Of a DNA stretch of 64,000 nucleotides, positions 42,489-51,398 are shown one piece after another. A program made the position numbers and the translations under genes. Source of the DNA: Herbaspirillum sp. 3R11 (GTDB lineage Bacteria; Pseudomonadota; Gammaproteobacteria; Burkholderiales; Burkholderiaceae_D); contig NZ_SPNJ01000006.1 of the NCBI RefSeq assembly GCF_004563925.1, positions 310,001-374,000 of the forward strand, read 5' to 3'. The notes below the pieces were generated by a model. That model ran no database searches and was not told where the DNA came from. It worked only from the letters and a program-made list of their open reading frames with translations. Each line of letters opens with the position of its first letter. Position 1 is the stretch's first letter.

Positions 42489-42893
42489 ATGGCAAAGAGC
42501 CCAAATAACGCCGCAGCAGCACGCGTGCGCAAGAAAGTTAAGAAGAACGTAGCAGAAGGTATCGCTCACGTTCACGCTTCGTTCAACAATACCATCATCA
42601 CGATCACCGATCGCCAAGGTAATGCTTTGTCTTGGGCGACTTCGGGTGGTGCCGGTTTCAAGGGTTCGCGTAAATCGACTCCGTTTGCTGCCCAGGTCGC
42701 TGCTGAAGCGGCCGGCAAGGTTGCAATCGAATGCGGCATCAAGAATCTGGAAGTGCGTATCAAGGGCCCAGGCCCAGGCCGTGAATCGGCTGTGCGCGCA
42801 CTGAACAATCTGGGCATCAAGATCACCCAGATCCAGGACGTGACTCCGGTCCCGCACAACGGCTGCCGCCCACCAAAGCGTCGTCGTATCTAA
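42489..42893 (+). CDS. rpsK: 30S ribosomal protein S11
   Basis: A 134-residue platform protein. It includes [20 protein letters not shown] and the C-terminal [17 protein letters not shown]. The start [20 protein letters not shown] follows AAGGAAATAATT. Two hairpins lie between it and rpsD. Confidence 0.98.
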   Translation: MAKSPNNAAAARVRKKVKKNVAEGIAHVHASFNNTIITITDRQGNALSWATSGGAGFKGSRKSTPFAAQVAAEAAGKVAIECGIKNLEVRIKGPGPGRESAVRALNNLGIKITQIQDVTPVPHNGCRPPKRRRI

Positions 42894-42910
42894 TCTGTAG
42901 TATAATCTTG

Positions 42911-42935
42911 CGCTTTCGCAGAACATGCGAAAGCG
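42911..42935 (+). other. Perfect 10-bp hairpin in the rpsK-rpsD gap
   Basis: CGCTTTCGCA (42911-42920) pairs with TGCGAAAGCG (42926-42935) around GAACA. A TATAAT at 42901-42906 lies just before it but lacks a -35 partner. It has no T tail. Confidence 0.6.
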
Positions 42936-42945
42936 TTGGAAATCA

Positions 42946-42970
42946 CCCGCCAATGACCTTGGCGGGTTTT
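42946..42970 (+). terminator. Terminator-like hairpin before rpsD
   Basis: CCCGCCAA (42946-42953) pairs with TTGGCGGG (42959-42966), followed by TTTTGTTC. Within the alpha operon it would attenuate rpsD-rpoA-rplQ or imply a separate promoter. Confidence 0.8.
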
Positions 42971-43061
42971 GTTCTTAAGCCCACTGTTTGATAGCAGGCA
43001 GATCAAACTAGCGTTCAGGCCGGCGACGGCCTTGGGACGTCATTCAATTAAAGGAAATACC

Positions 43062-43685
43062 GTGGCACGTTATATCGGACCTAAAGCAAAACTTTCCCGC
43101 CGTGAAGGCACCGACCTGTTCCTGAAGAGCGCACGCCGCTCGCTGGATTCCAAGTGCAAACTGGATTCCAAGCCAGGTCAACACGGTCGTACTTCCGGTG
43201 CTCGCACTTCGGACTACGGCAACCAATTGCGCGAAAAGCAAAAGGTCAAGCGTATCTACGGCGTGCTCGAGCGCCAATTCCGCCGTTACTTCGCAGAAGC
43301 CGACCGCCGCAAGGGCAACACCGGCGAAACGCTGCTGAAGCTGCTGGAAGCCCGTCTGGACAACGTCGTTTATCGTATGGGTTTCGGTTCGACCCGTGCT
43401 GAAGCGCGTCAACTGGTTTCGCACAAGGCGCTGACCGTCAACGGTATCGTCGTGAACATCGCTTCGTACCAGGTCAAGGCCGGCGACGTCGTCGCCATCC
43501 GCGAAAAGGCCAAGAAGCAAGTGCGTATCGCCGAAGCCCTGTCGCTGGCTGAGCAATCCGGTTTCCCATCGTGGGTTTCCGTCGATGCCAAGAAGCTGGA
43601 AGGCACTTACAAGACTTCCCCGGACCGTAACGAGATCGCCAACGACGTCAACGAATCGCTGATCGTCGAACTGTATTCGCGTTAA
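43062..43685 (+). CDS. rpsD: 30S ribosomal protein S4
   Basis: A 207-residue primary 16S-binding protein, and in E. coli the repressor of the alpha operon. The start is GTG at 43062 ([19 protein letters not shown]), after AAGGA. The in-frame ATG at 42969 would add 31 unrelated residues from the leader. The S4 domain [20 protein letters not shown] is canonical. The form lacks the zinc cysteines of some S4 proteins. Confidence 0.97.
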   Translation: MARYIGPKAKLSRREGTDLFLKSARRSLDSKCKLDSKPGQHGRTSGARTSDYGNQLREKQKVKRIYGVLERQFRRYFAEADRRKGNTGETLLKLLEARLDNVVYRMGFGSTRAEARQLVSHKALTVNGIVVNIASYQVKAGDVVAIREKAKKQVRIAEALSLAEQSGFPSWVSVDAKKLEGTYKTSPDRNEIANDVNESLIVELYSR

Positions 43686-43707
43686 TCCGTACCCTGAGTT
43701 TTCCCTG

Positions 43708-43733
43708 TGCCCACCTTCTTGGTGGGCATTTTT
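43708..43733 (+). terminator. Intrinsic terminator between rpsD and rpoA
   Basis: TGCCCACC (43708-43715) pairs with GGTGGGCA (43721-43728) around TTCTT, followed by five T. It lies 58 bases before rpoA, so rpoA expression must depend on readthrough or on a promoter I did not find. Confidence 0.85.
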
Positions 43734-43791
43734 CCGACATGCCATCAGCCTTATCGGTGTAACGAACCGAGGGTATTGAAGAGGACATTTC

Positions 43792-44769
43792 ATGCAAAAT
43801 AGTTTGTTGAAGCCACGTATCATCGAAGTTGAAGCACTGGGCGCCGGTCACGCGAAGGTCGTGATGGAGCCGTTCGAGCGTGGCTATGGCCACACCCTGG
43901 GCAACGCGCTGCGCCGCGTTCTGTTGTCGTCGATGATCGGTTACGCCCCGACCGAAGTCACCATCGCCGGCGTCGTACATGAGTATTCCTCCCTCGACGG
44001 CGTGCAGGAAGACGTCGTTGACATCCTGTTGAACCTGAAGGGCGTCGTGTTCAAGTTGCATAACCGCGACGAAGTCACACTGACCCTGAAGAAAGAAGGC
44101 GAAGGCGTTGTTCTGGCATCGGATATCGATCTGCCGCACGATGTCGAGCTGATCAATCCGGATCACGTGATCGCCAACCTGACAGCAGGCGGCAAGCTGG
44201 ACATGCAGATCAAGGTCGAAAAGGGCCGTGGCTATGTGCCGGGTAACGTTCGCCGTTTGTCCGAAGATGCCAACAAGACCATCGGTCGCATCATCCTGGA
44301 CGCATCGTTCTCCCCAGTGCGCCGTGTTTCCTACGCTGTCGAATCGGCTCGCGTGGAACAACGCACCGATCTGGACAAGCTGGTCATCAACATCGAAACC
44401 AACGGCGTGATCACGCCGGAAGAAGCGATCCGTCAATCGGCCCGCGTCCTGGTTGATCAACTGAACGTGTTCGCCGCCCTGGAAGGCACCGAAGCGACTG
44501 CCGAAGCTCCATCGCGCGCACCGCAAGTCGATCCTATCCTGCTGCGTCCGGTCGACGATCTGGAACTGACTGTCCGTTCGGCAAACTGCCTGAAGGCCGA
44601 AAACATCTACTACATTGGCGATCTGATCCAACGTAGCGAGAATGAACTGCTGAAGACGCCGAATCTGGGCCGCAAGTCCCTGAACGAAATCAAGGAAGTT
44701 CTGGCATCCCGCGGTCTGACCCTGGGCATGAAGCTGGAAAACTGGCCGCCAGCCGGCCTGGAAAAGTAA
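43792..44769 (+). CDS. rpoA: RNA polymerase alpha subunit
   Basis: A 325-residue alpha subunit. The N-terminal dimerisation domain includes [21 protein letters not shown] linker near residue 240 is followed by the C-terminal DNA-binding domain with the helix-hairpin-helix [20 protein letters not shown]. The end [12 protein letters not shown] is complete. GAGGACATTTC precedes the ATG. Confidence 0.99.
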   Translation: MQNSLLKPRIIEVEALGAGHAKVVMEPFERGYGHTLGNALRRVLLSSMIGYAPTEVTIAGVVHEYSSLDGVQEDVVDILLNLKGVVFKLHNRDEVTLTLKKEGEGVVLASDIDLPHDVELINPDHVIANLTAGGKLDMQIKVEKGRGYVPGNVRRLSEDANKTIGRIILDASFSPVRRVSYAVESARVEQRTDLDKLVINIETNGVITPEEAIRQSARVLVDQLNVFAALEGTEATAEAPSRAPQVDPILLRPVDDLELTVRSANCLKAENIYYIGDLIQRSENELLKTPNLGRKSLNEIKEVLASRGLTLGMKLENWPPAGLEK

Positions 44770-44779
44770 TTTTGCAATG

Positions 44780-44809
44780 ATGGTGAGCGCTTGAAAAATC
44801 GCTCACCAT
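44780..44809 (+). other. Hairpin between rpoA and rplQ
   Basis: ATGGTGAGCG (44780-44789) pairs with CGCTCACCAT (44800-44809). No T run follows; instead a GCAAAGCAAGGCAGCAAAG tract begins. It is probably an mRNA-processing or stability element. Confidence 0.6.
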
Positions 44810-44958
44810 GCAAAGCAAGGCAGCAAAGAATCAAGCAACACCGAAGTAGAAGCACCAAGTCCTGGCGACAGGCAATAACCCAATCGATACCGGTCCGCGG
44901 CAGCCAGACACTGCCGATAGAAGAGCTGGATTAAAACTGTAATCTGAAAGGAAATATC

Positions 44959-45348
44959 ATGCGTCACCGTCACGGTCTCCGTAAACTGAATCGTACTTCC
45001 TCGCACCGCCTGGCAATGCTGCGCAACATGACAGTATCCCTGCTGCGCCACGAAGCCATCAAGACAACTCTGCCAAAAGCCAAGGAACTGCGCCGCGTCG
45101 TCGAGCCTATCCTGACTCTGGGCAAGACCGATACACTGGCCAACAAGCGCCTGGCATTCTCCCGCCTGCGCGACCGTGAAATCGTCGGCAAGCTGTTCTC
45201 CGAACTGGGCCCACGTTACGCAGCACGTAACGGCGGTTACGTGCGCATCCTGAAAATGGGTTTCCGCGTCGGCGACAATGCTCCTATGGCTTTCGTTGAA
45301 CTGGTTGATCGTCCGGACGTCTCGGAAGAAGCGCCAAGCGTCGAGTAA
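44959..45348 (+). CDS. rplQ: 50S ribosomal protein L17
   Basis: A 129-residue protein near the tunnel exit and the last ribosomal gene here. The start [20 protein letters not shown] and the core [19 protein letters not shown] are canonical. AAAGGAAATATC precedes the ATG. It is closed by the terminator at 45391. Confidence 0.98.
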   Translation: MRHRHGLRKLNRTSSHRLAMLRNMTVSLLRHEAIKTTLPKAKELRRVVEPILTLGKTDTLANKRLAFSRLRDREIVGKLFSELGPRYAARNGGYVRILKMGFRVGDNAPMAFVELVDRPDVSEEAPSVE

Positions 45349-45390
45349 TCACGCTGCTGCATGCTGACATCGCGTCAAGCACGATGGAAG

Positions 45391-45418
45391 AAAAAAGCCA
45401 GGCTATGCCTGGCTTTTT
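45391..45418 (+). terminator. Terminator after rplQ
   Basis: AAAAAGCCAGGC pairs with GCCTGGCTTTTT around TAT. It marks the end of the ribosomal super-locus. The region from here to 45592 holds no gene I can support. Confidence 0.92.
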
Positions 45419-45592
45419 GCATTTCGGGGACATTGCGATACCGCGCAGTTTGATTTGCCCAACTCAACCGGTCCGATTGCAACAAGCACACGCAAACACG
45501 GTCGAACCGCTTGCTGCCGGTTTCCCGGTGCAACAAATCAGCATGCCAACCAACCAACAACAACGGAGCGCTCGCGCGGCGCCAGGGATGAT

Positions 45593-46525
45593 ATGACGGA
45601 GCAAGCGATACTATCGGTCCGCAAGCTGCACAAGGCGTTCGGCGCCGGCGCGCAACGCGTCGCCATCATCAACGACCTTAGCTTCGCGCTGCGTCCCGGC
45701 GAATGCTACGGCCTGCTTGGCCCCAACGGCGCCGGCAAGACCACCACGCTGCGCCTGTGCCTCGGGTTGGCCACGCCCGACAGCGGCGAGATCCGGCTCG
45801 GCGGCAAGGTCATCCCGGACCAGGCGCGCGCCGCACGCATGCGTGTCGGCGTGGTGCCGCAGGCCGACAACCTCGATCCCGACTTCACCGTGCAGGAAAA
45901 CCTGCTGGTGTTCGCGCGTTACTTCGGCATCGCCGACGCGACCATGGCGCAGCGCATTCCCGAATTGCTCGAGTTCGCCAACCTGACGGCAAAGAAGGAT
46001 GCCCGCATCGCCGAGCTGTCCGGCGGCATGAAGCGGCGCCTGACGCTGGCGCGTGCATTGGTCAACGATCCCGATCTGATCTTCATGGACGAGCCGACCA
46101 CCGGCCTCGATCCGCAAGCGCGCCACATGATCTGGGAGCGCCTCAAGAACCTGCTGGCACGCGGCAAGACCATCCTGCTGACCACCCACTTCATGGATGA
46201 GGCGGAACGGCTGTGCGACCGCCTGGCGGTGATCGATCACGGCAAGATGATCGCCGAAGGATCGCCGCCGGATCTGATTGCCCAGCACATCGAAGCCGAA
46301 GTGCTCGAGATCTACGGCGAGAACGCCAAATCATGGGCCGAGCAGCACGGTCGCAGCCATGCTTCGCGCGTCGAATACAGCGGCGAGACGGTGTTCTGCT
46401 ACACCAACGATGCGCAGGCGCTGCTGGCCACCTTGCAGCACGTGCAGGGCGTGCGCTACATGCATCGCCCGGCCAACCTTGAAGATCTCTTCCTCAAACT
46501 TACCGGCCGCGAAATGCGCGATTAG
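45593..46525 (+). CDS. ABC transporter ATPase, NodI/DrrA type
   Basis: A 310-residue ATPase subunit of an exporter. Walker A is [15 protein letters not shown], the signature is [16 protein letters not shown], and Walker B is [12 protein letters not shown]. The C-terminal third is the DrrA-type extension. The ATG at 45593 follows CAGGGAT; the long upstream in-frame extension has no family counterpart. The permease gene starts 17 bases later. The family is often auto-named NodI, but no nodulation gene is nearby, so the substrate is unknown. Confidence 0.9.
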   Translation: MTEQAILSVRKLHKAFGAGAQRVAIINDLSFALRPGECYGLLGPNGAGKTTTLRLCLGLATPDSGEIRLGGKVIPDQARAARMRVGVVPQADNLDPDFTVQENLLVFARYFGIADATMAQRIPELLEFANLTAKKDARIAELSGGMKRRLTLARALVNDPDLIFMDEPTTGLDPQARHMIWERLKNLLARGKTILLTTHFMDEAERLCDRLAVIDHGKMIAEGSPPDLIAQHIEAEVLEIYGENAKSWAEQHGRSHASRVEYSGETVFCYTNDAQALLATLQHVQGVRYMHRPANLEDLFLKLTGREMRD

Positions 46526-46542
46526 GCGCCTGGACATCACAC

Positions 46543-47319
46543 ATGACGACAATCTACGCACCGCCGGTGTTTTCGCTGCGCTTCTACCCGATCTGGCGCC
46601 GCAATTTCCTGGTCTGGAAAAAGCTCATGGCGGCCAGCATCATCGGCAACATCGCCGAGCCGCTGATCACGCTGATCGCCTTCGGCTACGGCCTCGGCAG
46701 CATCCTCAAGGAGATCGACGGGATTCCCTACATCCACTATCTCGCCTCGGGCTCGATCTGCATGTCGGTGATGATGGCCTCGTCGTTCGAAGCGTTGTAT
46801 TCTGCCTATTCGCGCATGAGCGTGCAGCGCACCTGGGATGCGTTGATGAATGCGCCGCTGGCGCTGGACGACATCGTCCTCGCCGAGCTGCTGTGGGCCG
46901 CTACCAAGTCGCTGTTCAGCGGCGCCGCCATCCTGTGCGTGATGTTCGCGCTCGGCATCGGTCTGCACCCGCAGGTGGTGCTGGTGCTGCCGGTGCTGTT
47001 CCTGGCCGGGATGACCTTCGGCGCGCTCGGGTTGATCATGAACGCGCTCGCCAAGGGCTACGATTTCTTCACCTACTATTTCACCCTGATCCTGACGCCG
47101 ATGACTTTCCTGTCGGGCGTGTATTATCCGGTTGCGCAGTTGCCGTCATGGCTGCAGACGGTGTCGCAACTCCTGCCGCTGAGCGCCGCCGTGAACCTGG
47201 TGCGTCCGCTGGTGTTGGGCGGCTGGCCGCAGGCGCCGCTGCTGGATCTGGCGGTGCTGGCGTTTTATTGCTGCGCGGGATTCTATGCCGCAGTGATCTT
47301 CACGCGACGACGCTTCTGA
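46543..47319 (+). CDS. ABC transporter permease, NodJ/ABC-2 type
   Basis: A 258-residue ABC-2 membrane protein with about six hydrophobic spans. The N-terminal RRNFLVWKKLMAASIIGNIA and the FLSGVYYPVAQLPSWLQ block are typical of NodJ/DrrB permeases. It pairs with the ATPase directly upstream to form an exporter of unknown substrate, perhaps a lipid or glycolipid. cutA begins 25 bases downstream. Confidence 0.9.
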   Translation: MTTIYAPPVFSLRFYPIWRRNFLVWKKLMAASIIGNIAEPLITLIAFGYGLGSILKEIDGIPYIHYLASGSICMSVMMASSFEALYSAYSRMSVQRTWDALMNAPLALDDIVLAELLWAATKSLFSGAAILCVMFALGIGLHPQVVLVLPVLFLAGMTFGALGLIMNALAKGYDFFTYYFTLILTPMTFLSGVYYPVAQLPSWLQTVSQLLPLSAAVNLVRPLVLGGWPQAPLLDLAVLAFYCCAGFYAAVIFTRRRF

Positions 47320-47344
47320 GTTCCGAAGCAAACGGAGAGACACC

Positions 47345-47677
47345 ATGGAACAAACGCTGATCGTACTGACCAATGTGCCCGACGCCGAGCTGGCAAAATC
47401 GCTGGCGCACACGCTGGTGGAACGCCGCCTGGCGGCCTGCGTGAATATCATGCCTGCGGTACAGTCGATATATCGGTGGCAGGGCGCCGTCGAGCATGCC
47501 AGCGAGATAAGCTTGATGATCAAGAGCACGCAGGCGCGCTATGCCGAACTGGAAGCGGCGATCGTCGCCGCGCATCCTTACGACGTGCCGGAAATCATCG
47601 CACTGCCGATTACCGCCGGCTTGCTCGCCTACCTGAATTGGATCGTTGCAGAAACCGGGAAAGAGTTGAATGTTTAA
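47345..47677 (+). CDS. cutA: CutA1 family protein (divalent cation tolerance)
   Basis: A 110-residue small trimeric cytosolic protein. The conserved LVERRLAACVNIMPAVQSIY with the WQGAVE turn, then HPYDVPEIIALPI, are canonical. It lacks the cysteine near position 16 of E. coli CutA, where NVPDAE stands instead. Its 3' end overlaps dsbD by eight bases, the same cutA-dsbD pairing seen in E. coli. Confidence 0.93.
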   Translation: MEQTLIVLTNVPDAELAKSLAHTLVERRLAACVNIMPAVQSIYRWQGAVEHASEISLMIKSTQARYAELEAAIVAAHPYDVPEIIALPITAGLLAYLNWIVAETGKELNV

Positions 47678-49448
47678 GCGTTTGCTGGTCGCCGTACGTG
47701 GCGGCTTCTTGATGAAGTTGTGGCTCGCCGCCATGTTGACGATTTCGCTGACGCCCGCAAGCGCGTCGGCGGAAGAGTATCTCGCGCCGGAAGCGGCCTT
47801 CCGTTTTTCCGCCGTGATGGTCGATGCCGGCACATTGCAGATCACCTACGCGATCGCCGACGGCTACTACATGTACCGCGACCGTTTCCACTTCAAGGCC
47901 GACGGCGCCACACTGGGCCAGCCTGATTTTCCGCATGGCAAGGTCAAGTACGACGAGAATTTCCAGAAGGAAGTCGAGACCTATCGCAACAGCGTCAGCA
48001 TCCGCATCCCGGTTGAGGTGTCCACATCCCCTGGCGCATTCAAACTGGTCTCGACCGCACAGGGCTGCGCCGACAAGGGCTTGTGCTATCCGCCGATGGA
48101 TACCGTTGTGGACATGTCGGCCAGCGCCGTCGGCAAGGTCGTCGGACCGGCGGATGCATCCGGCAACGTGATCGCTTCCAGCGGCTCGGACATGGACAGG
48201 ATCACCGCCGCGCTCAGGAGCGGCAAGCTGCTGACTGTCCTGTCGCTGTTCTTCCTGCTCGGCGTCGGCCTCTCGTTCACGCCTTGCGTGCTGCCGATGG
48301 TGCCGATCCTGTCGTCCATCATCGTCGGCGAGGGCGCGCAAGCCAAACGCGGCCGTGGCTTGTTGCTGTCGGCCGTTTACGTGCTCGGCATGGCGCTGGT
48401 CTACACCGCGCTCGGCATTGCCGCCGGCCTGATCGGCGAAGGGCTGTCGGCGGTGCTGCAGAATCCCTGGGTGTTGTCGGCGTTCGCGCTGCTGATGGTC
48501 GGCCTGTCGCTGTCGATGTTCAATTTCTACCAGTTGCAAATACCGGCGGCCTGGCAATCGAAACTGACCGAGGCCTCCGGCCAGGGCGGCGGCAAGCTGG
48601 CGGGGGTATTTGTGATGGGCGCGATTTCCGCCCTGATCGTCGGCCCCTGCGTCGCGGCGCCGCTGGCCGGTGCGCTGCTCTACATCAGCCAGACGCGCGA
48701 CGTCGTGCTGGGCGGCAGCGCCCTGTTCGCGATGGCGCTCGGCATGGGCGTGCCGCTGCTGGTCATCGGCGCTTCCGCCGGCGCCTTGCTGCCGCGCGCC
48801 GGCGGCTGGATGGAATCGGTCAAGCGCTTCTTCGGCGTACTGATGCTGGCTACCGCCTTGTGGATGGTGTCGCCGGTGATTCCGGCCTGGGCCTTCGTGG
48901 CTGGCTGGGCGGCGCTGGGCATCGCCTACGGCGCGTACTTGTTGTGGAGCAAACCGGGCCATTGGGCCGCGCGCGCCTGCGGCCTGGCGTTCGCCGCGCT
49001 GGGCCTATTGCAACTGGTCAGCGTCGCCACCGGCGGCCGCGATCCCTTGGCGCCGTTGTCGCATCTGGGCGGCGGTAAGCCGGCCGCGCATACCGATTTC
49101 GTGCGTGTGCGTTCGGTCGCCGAACTTGACGCCGCACTGGCGCAGACCGGCGGCAAGCCCGCAATGCTCGACTTCTATGCCGACTGGTGCGTGTCCTGCA
49201 AGGAGATGGAAAAATTCACCTTCACCGACCCGCGCGTGCGTGAAAAATTCGCCCGCATGGTCCTGCTGCAGATTGACGTCACCGCCAACAATGCCGACGA
49301 CAAGGCCATGCTCAAACGCTTCCAGCTGTTCGGACCGCCCGGCATCATCCTGTTCGACGGCCAAGGCCGCGAACTGGCCGACAAGCGCGTGATCGGCTAC
49401 CAGAATGCCGACCAGTTCTTGCAAAGTCTGCAAGCTTTGGCGCCTTGA
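47670..49448 (+). CDS. dsbD: Thiol:disulfide interchange protein DsbD
   Basis: A 592-residue inner-membrane protein that carries electrons from cytosolic thioredoxin to periplasmic thiol proteins. The N-terminal periplasmic domain has the pair in GCADKGLCYPP. The membrane domain of about eight spans has FTPCVLPMVPIL and IVGPCVAAPLAG. The C-terminal thioredoxin-like domain has DWCVSCKEM. The start at 47670 has GGAAAGAG upstream and overlaps cutA; ATG 47712 (MKLWLAAMLTISL) is an alternative that directly begins the signal peptide. It supports cytochrome c maturation with the ResB gene at the window's end. Confidence 0.95.
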   Translation: MFKRLLVAVRGGFLMKLWLAAMLTISLTPASASAEEYLAPEAAFRFSAVMVDAGTLQITYAIADGYYMYRDRFHFKADGATLGQPDFPHGKVKYDENFQKEVETYRNSVSIRIPVEVSTSPGAFKLVSTAQGCADKGLCYPPMDTVVDMSASAVGKVVGPADASGNVIASSGSDMDRITAALRSGKLLTVLSLFFLLGVGLSFTPCVLPMVPILSSIIVGEGAQAKRGRGLLLSAVYVLGMALVYTALGIAAGLIGEGLSAVLQNPWVLSAFALLMVGLSLSMFNFYQLQIPAAWQSKLTEASGQGGGKLAGVFVMGAISALIVGPCVAAPLAGALLYISQTRDVVLGGSALFAMALGMGVPLLVIGASAGALLPRAGGWMESVKRFFGVLMLATALWMVSPVIPAWAFVAGWAALGIAYGAYLLWSKPGHWAARACGLAFAALGLLQLVSVATGGRDPLAPLSHLGGGKPAAHTDFVRVRSVAELDAALAQTGGKPAMLDFYADWCVSCKEMEKFTFTDPRVREKFARMVLLQIDVTANNADDKAMLKRFQLFGPPGIILFDGQGRELADKRVIGYQNADQFLQSLQALAP

Positions 49449-49510
49449 AATTGGTCGCCGCCGGCGGTGTTTTCATAGCGCGGCGTTATTTGGTTACTCG
49501 TTAATAATTG

Positions 49511-49539
49511 TTGGGCCGCGACGTCACTGACGTTATAGT
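49511..49539 (+). promoter_or_regulatory. Putative promoter of the peroxiredoxin gene
   Basis: TTGGGC (49511-49516) and TATAGT (49534-49539) are 17 bases apart. Two copies of GACGTC, before and after the -10 region, and the related GACGTT form a repeated palindromic pattern that could bind a regulator. Confidence 0.55.
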
Positions 49540-49573
49540 AGACGTCCTGAATTTTGTTACCAAGGAGACTGAC

Positions 49574-50212
49574 ATGACACTACGTTTGGGCGACACCGCG
49601 CCGGATTTCGAGCAAGATTCCTCCATCGGCAAAATCAAGTTCCACGAATGGGCAGGCGACTCCTGGGTAGTCCTGTTCTCGCATCCGGCCGACTTCACGC
49701 CGGTCTGCACCACTGAACTCGGCCTGACCGCCAAGCTGAAACCTGAATTCGACAAGCGCAACGTCAAGGCCATCGCCCTGTCGGTCGACGGCGCCGAAGC
49801 GCATACCAAATGGATCAAGGACATCGAAGACACGCAGAAGACCGTGGTCGGTTTCCCTATCGTCGCCGACGTCGACAAGAAAGTCGCCGGCCTGTACGAC
49901 ATGATCCATCCGAACCAGTCCGAAACCGCGACCGTGCGTTCGCTGTTCATCATCGATCCGAAGAAGAAGGTGCGCCTGATCATCACTTACCCGATGAGCA
50001 CCGGCCGCAACTTCGACGAAGTGCTGCGCGTGCTGGATGCACTGCAACTGACCGACGGCTACACCGTGGCCACACCGGGCAACTGGAAAGACGGCGACGA
50101 CGTCATCATCCCGTTGTCGGTCAAGGACGAAGAAGTGATCAAGCAGAAGTATCCGAAGGGTTACACCTCGCCGCGTCCTTACCTGCGCATCACGCCGCAG
50201 CCGAACAAGTGA
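49574..50212 (+). CDS. 1-Cys peroxiredoxin (Prx6-type)
   Basis: A 212-residue thiol peroxidase that reduces peroxides. The active site PADFTPVCTTELG holds Cys45, the only cysteine in the protein, so there is no resolving cysteine. The Prx6-type C-terminal domain ends YTSPRPYLRITPQPNK. AAGGAG precedes ATG 49574; an upstream in-frame ATG at 49508 lies inside the promoter. It has its own promoter and terminator. Confidence 0.93.
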   Translation: MTLRLGDTAPDFEQDSSIGKIKFHEWAGDSWVVLFSHPADFTPVCTTELGLTAKLKPEFDKRNVKAIALSVDGAEAHTKWIKDIEDTQKTVVGFPIVADVDKKVAGLYDMIHPNQSETATVRSLFIIDPKKKVRLIITYPMSTGRNFDEVLRVLDALQLTDGYTVATPGNWKDGDDVIIPLSVKDEEVIKQKYPKGYTSPRPYLRITPQPNK

Positions 50213-50232
50213 GCTGAAGCATAAGCATCATC

Positions 50233-50263
50233 AAAAGCGCTCCCGCAACGGAGCGCTTTTTTT
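50233..50263 (+). terminator. Terminator shared by peroxiredoxin and LysR genes
   Basis: AAAAGCGCTCC pairs with GGAGCGCTTTT around CGCAAC, with a T run to 50263 on the plus strand and an A run on the other side. It lies between converging genes and can work in both directions. Confidence 0.92.
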
Positions 50264-51206
50264 ACGCCTCTTCCTTCGGCGTCTCGGTGAACTCGTCGAT
50301 GAACAGTTGCGCCACCGACGAGCGCATGCTGCCGTGGCGCGTCACCAATTGATACGGCTCGCTGCGCGAATGCAGCGGCAGCGGCAGGATCGTGGTCATG
50401 CCGAAGCGTGTGCAGAACTGCGCCACGTCGACCGACATCAGCGCCACGAAGGATGGATTCCTTTGCAATAACGACAAGGTGGTGAAGGCCGAGGTGGTTT
50501 CCAGCAAGTGCAGCGGGAAGCGCAGGTTGGCTTCGTGGAATTCGCGCTCCAGCAGCAGTCGCATCGGCATGTTGGCCGAGTACACCACCCAACGTGAATC
50601 GGCCAGGTCGGTCAGCTGCAGCGTGTCGCGTCCCGCCAGCGGGTGGTTGATGTTGGCCACCACCGCCAATTTCTCGTTGTGGATCTCGATGCTGTCGTAC
50701 AAATGCGGCTGCTGGCTGATGCTGGTGCGGCAGATCGCCATGTCCAGCCGGCCCTGGTCAAGCAGGCGCAGCAGCCGCGCGCTGGTGTCTTCGACGATTT
50801 CCACTGACAGCGCCGGGCGCTTTTCCAGCAGCCGCGTCAGCGCATCGGTCAGCAGCGGCACTGCGCCCATGATCACCCCCAGCGCCAGCCGGCCGCCGTG
50901 GCCCTGCAGGATGCCGATCATGTCTTCGCGCAAATGCGCCAGGTCGGTCTGGATCAGGCGCGCGTAGCGGATCACGCAATGGCCGAGGTCGGTCGCCTCC
51001 AGGCCGCGGTTGGTGCGCACGAACAGTTGCGCGCCCAGGGTAGTTTCGATCTCCTGCAAGGCCTTGCTGGCGCCTGGCTGCGTCAGCGCGACCTGTTCCG
51101 CCGCCTTGAGCAGCGAGCCATGGTCGGCCAACGCGATCAGCAGGCGCAGCTGCTTCAGATGCAGGCGGGAAGTGATGGAGCTCAGCGAGGGGATTTCTTG
51201 CATCAT
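50262..51206 (-). CDS. LysR-family transcriptional regulator
   Basis: About 314 residues. The N-terminal winged helix-turn-helix includes LKQLRLLIALADHGSLLKAA then EQVALTQPGASKALQEIETT. The C-terminal part is the periplasmic-binding-protein-like effector domain. I place the start at the ATG pair at 51206/51203 (MMQEIPSLSSITSR); the open frame extends to 51281 with no family similarity. It is transcribed away from the iron alcohol dehydrogenase gene and is its likely regulator; the inducer is unknown. Confidence 0.9.
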   Translation of the reverse strand: MMQEIPSLSSITSRLHLKQLRLLIALADHGSLLKAAEQVALTQPGASKALQEIETTLGAQLFVRTNRGLEATDLGHCVIRYARLIQTDLAHLREDMIGILQGHGGRLALGVIMGAVPLLTDALTRLLEKRPALSVEIVEDTSARLLRLLDQGRLDMAICRTSISQQPHLYDSIEIHNEKLAVVANINHPLAGRDTLQLTDLADSRWVVYSANMPMRLLLEREFHEANLRFPLHLLETTSAFTTLSLLQRNPSFVALMSVDVAQFCTRFGMTTILPLPLHSRSEPYQLVTRHGSMRSSVAQLFIDEFTETPKEEA

Positions 51207-51229
51207 GGGAATGACTTTTGTATGAATAT

Positions 51230-51384
51230 AAGTTATAGCTGTATCAGCAGCTCTCATTAGGCAAAGCCTGCCGATTGGCATACAGTTTTGCCTCTAAAGC
51301 TTGATTCGCACAGGGAAACCGCCTGATGCGCCGTGGTTCGGAAGCCGCCGGCTCCGCAACACGCTGCAAGTATATCTATAACTT
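51230..51384. promoter_or_regulatory. Divergent control region with inverted repeats
   Basis: AAGTTATAG (51230-51238) and its exact inverse CTATAACTT (51376-51384) sit near the starts of the two divergent genes, about 140 bases apart. This spacing suggests one regulator site per promoter, possibly for the LysR protein. I did not find a classic T-N11-A box with certainty. Confidence 0.45.
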
Positions 51385-51398
51385 TAAGGCTATGTACG

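Noticed and set aside
42878-42906. A promoter with TATAAT at 42901 before rpsD
   Set aside because: No acceptable -35 box at 16-18 bases upstream, and the next 65 bases contain a hairpin and a terminator.
45455-45592. N-terminal extension of the NodI-type ATPase from 45455
   Set aside because: The 46 extra residues ([14 protein letters not shown] and on) have no family similarity and a good ribosome site exists at the internal ATG.
45593-47319. True nodulation (nod) genes
   Set aside because: Only the generic ABC exporter pair is present; no nodABC or nod box is seen.
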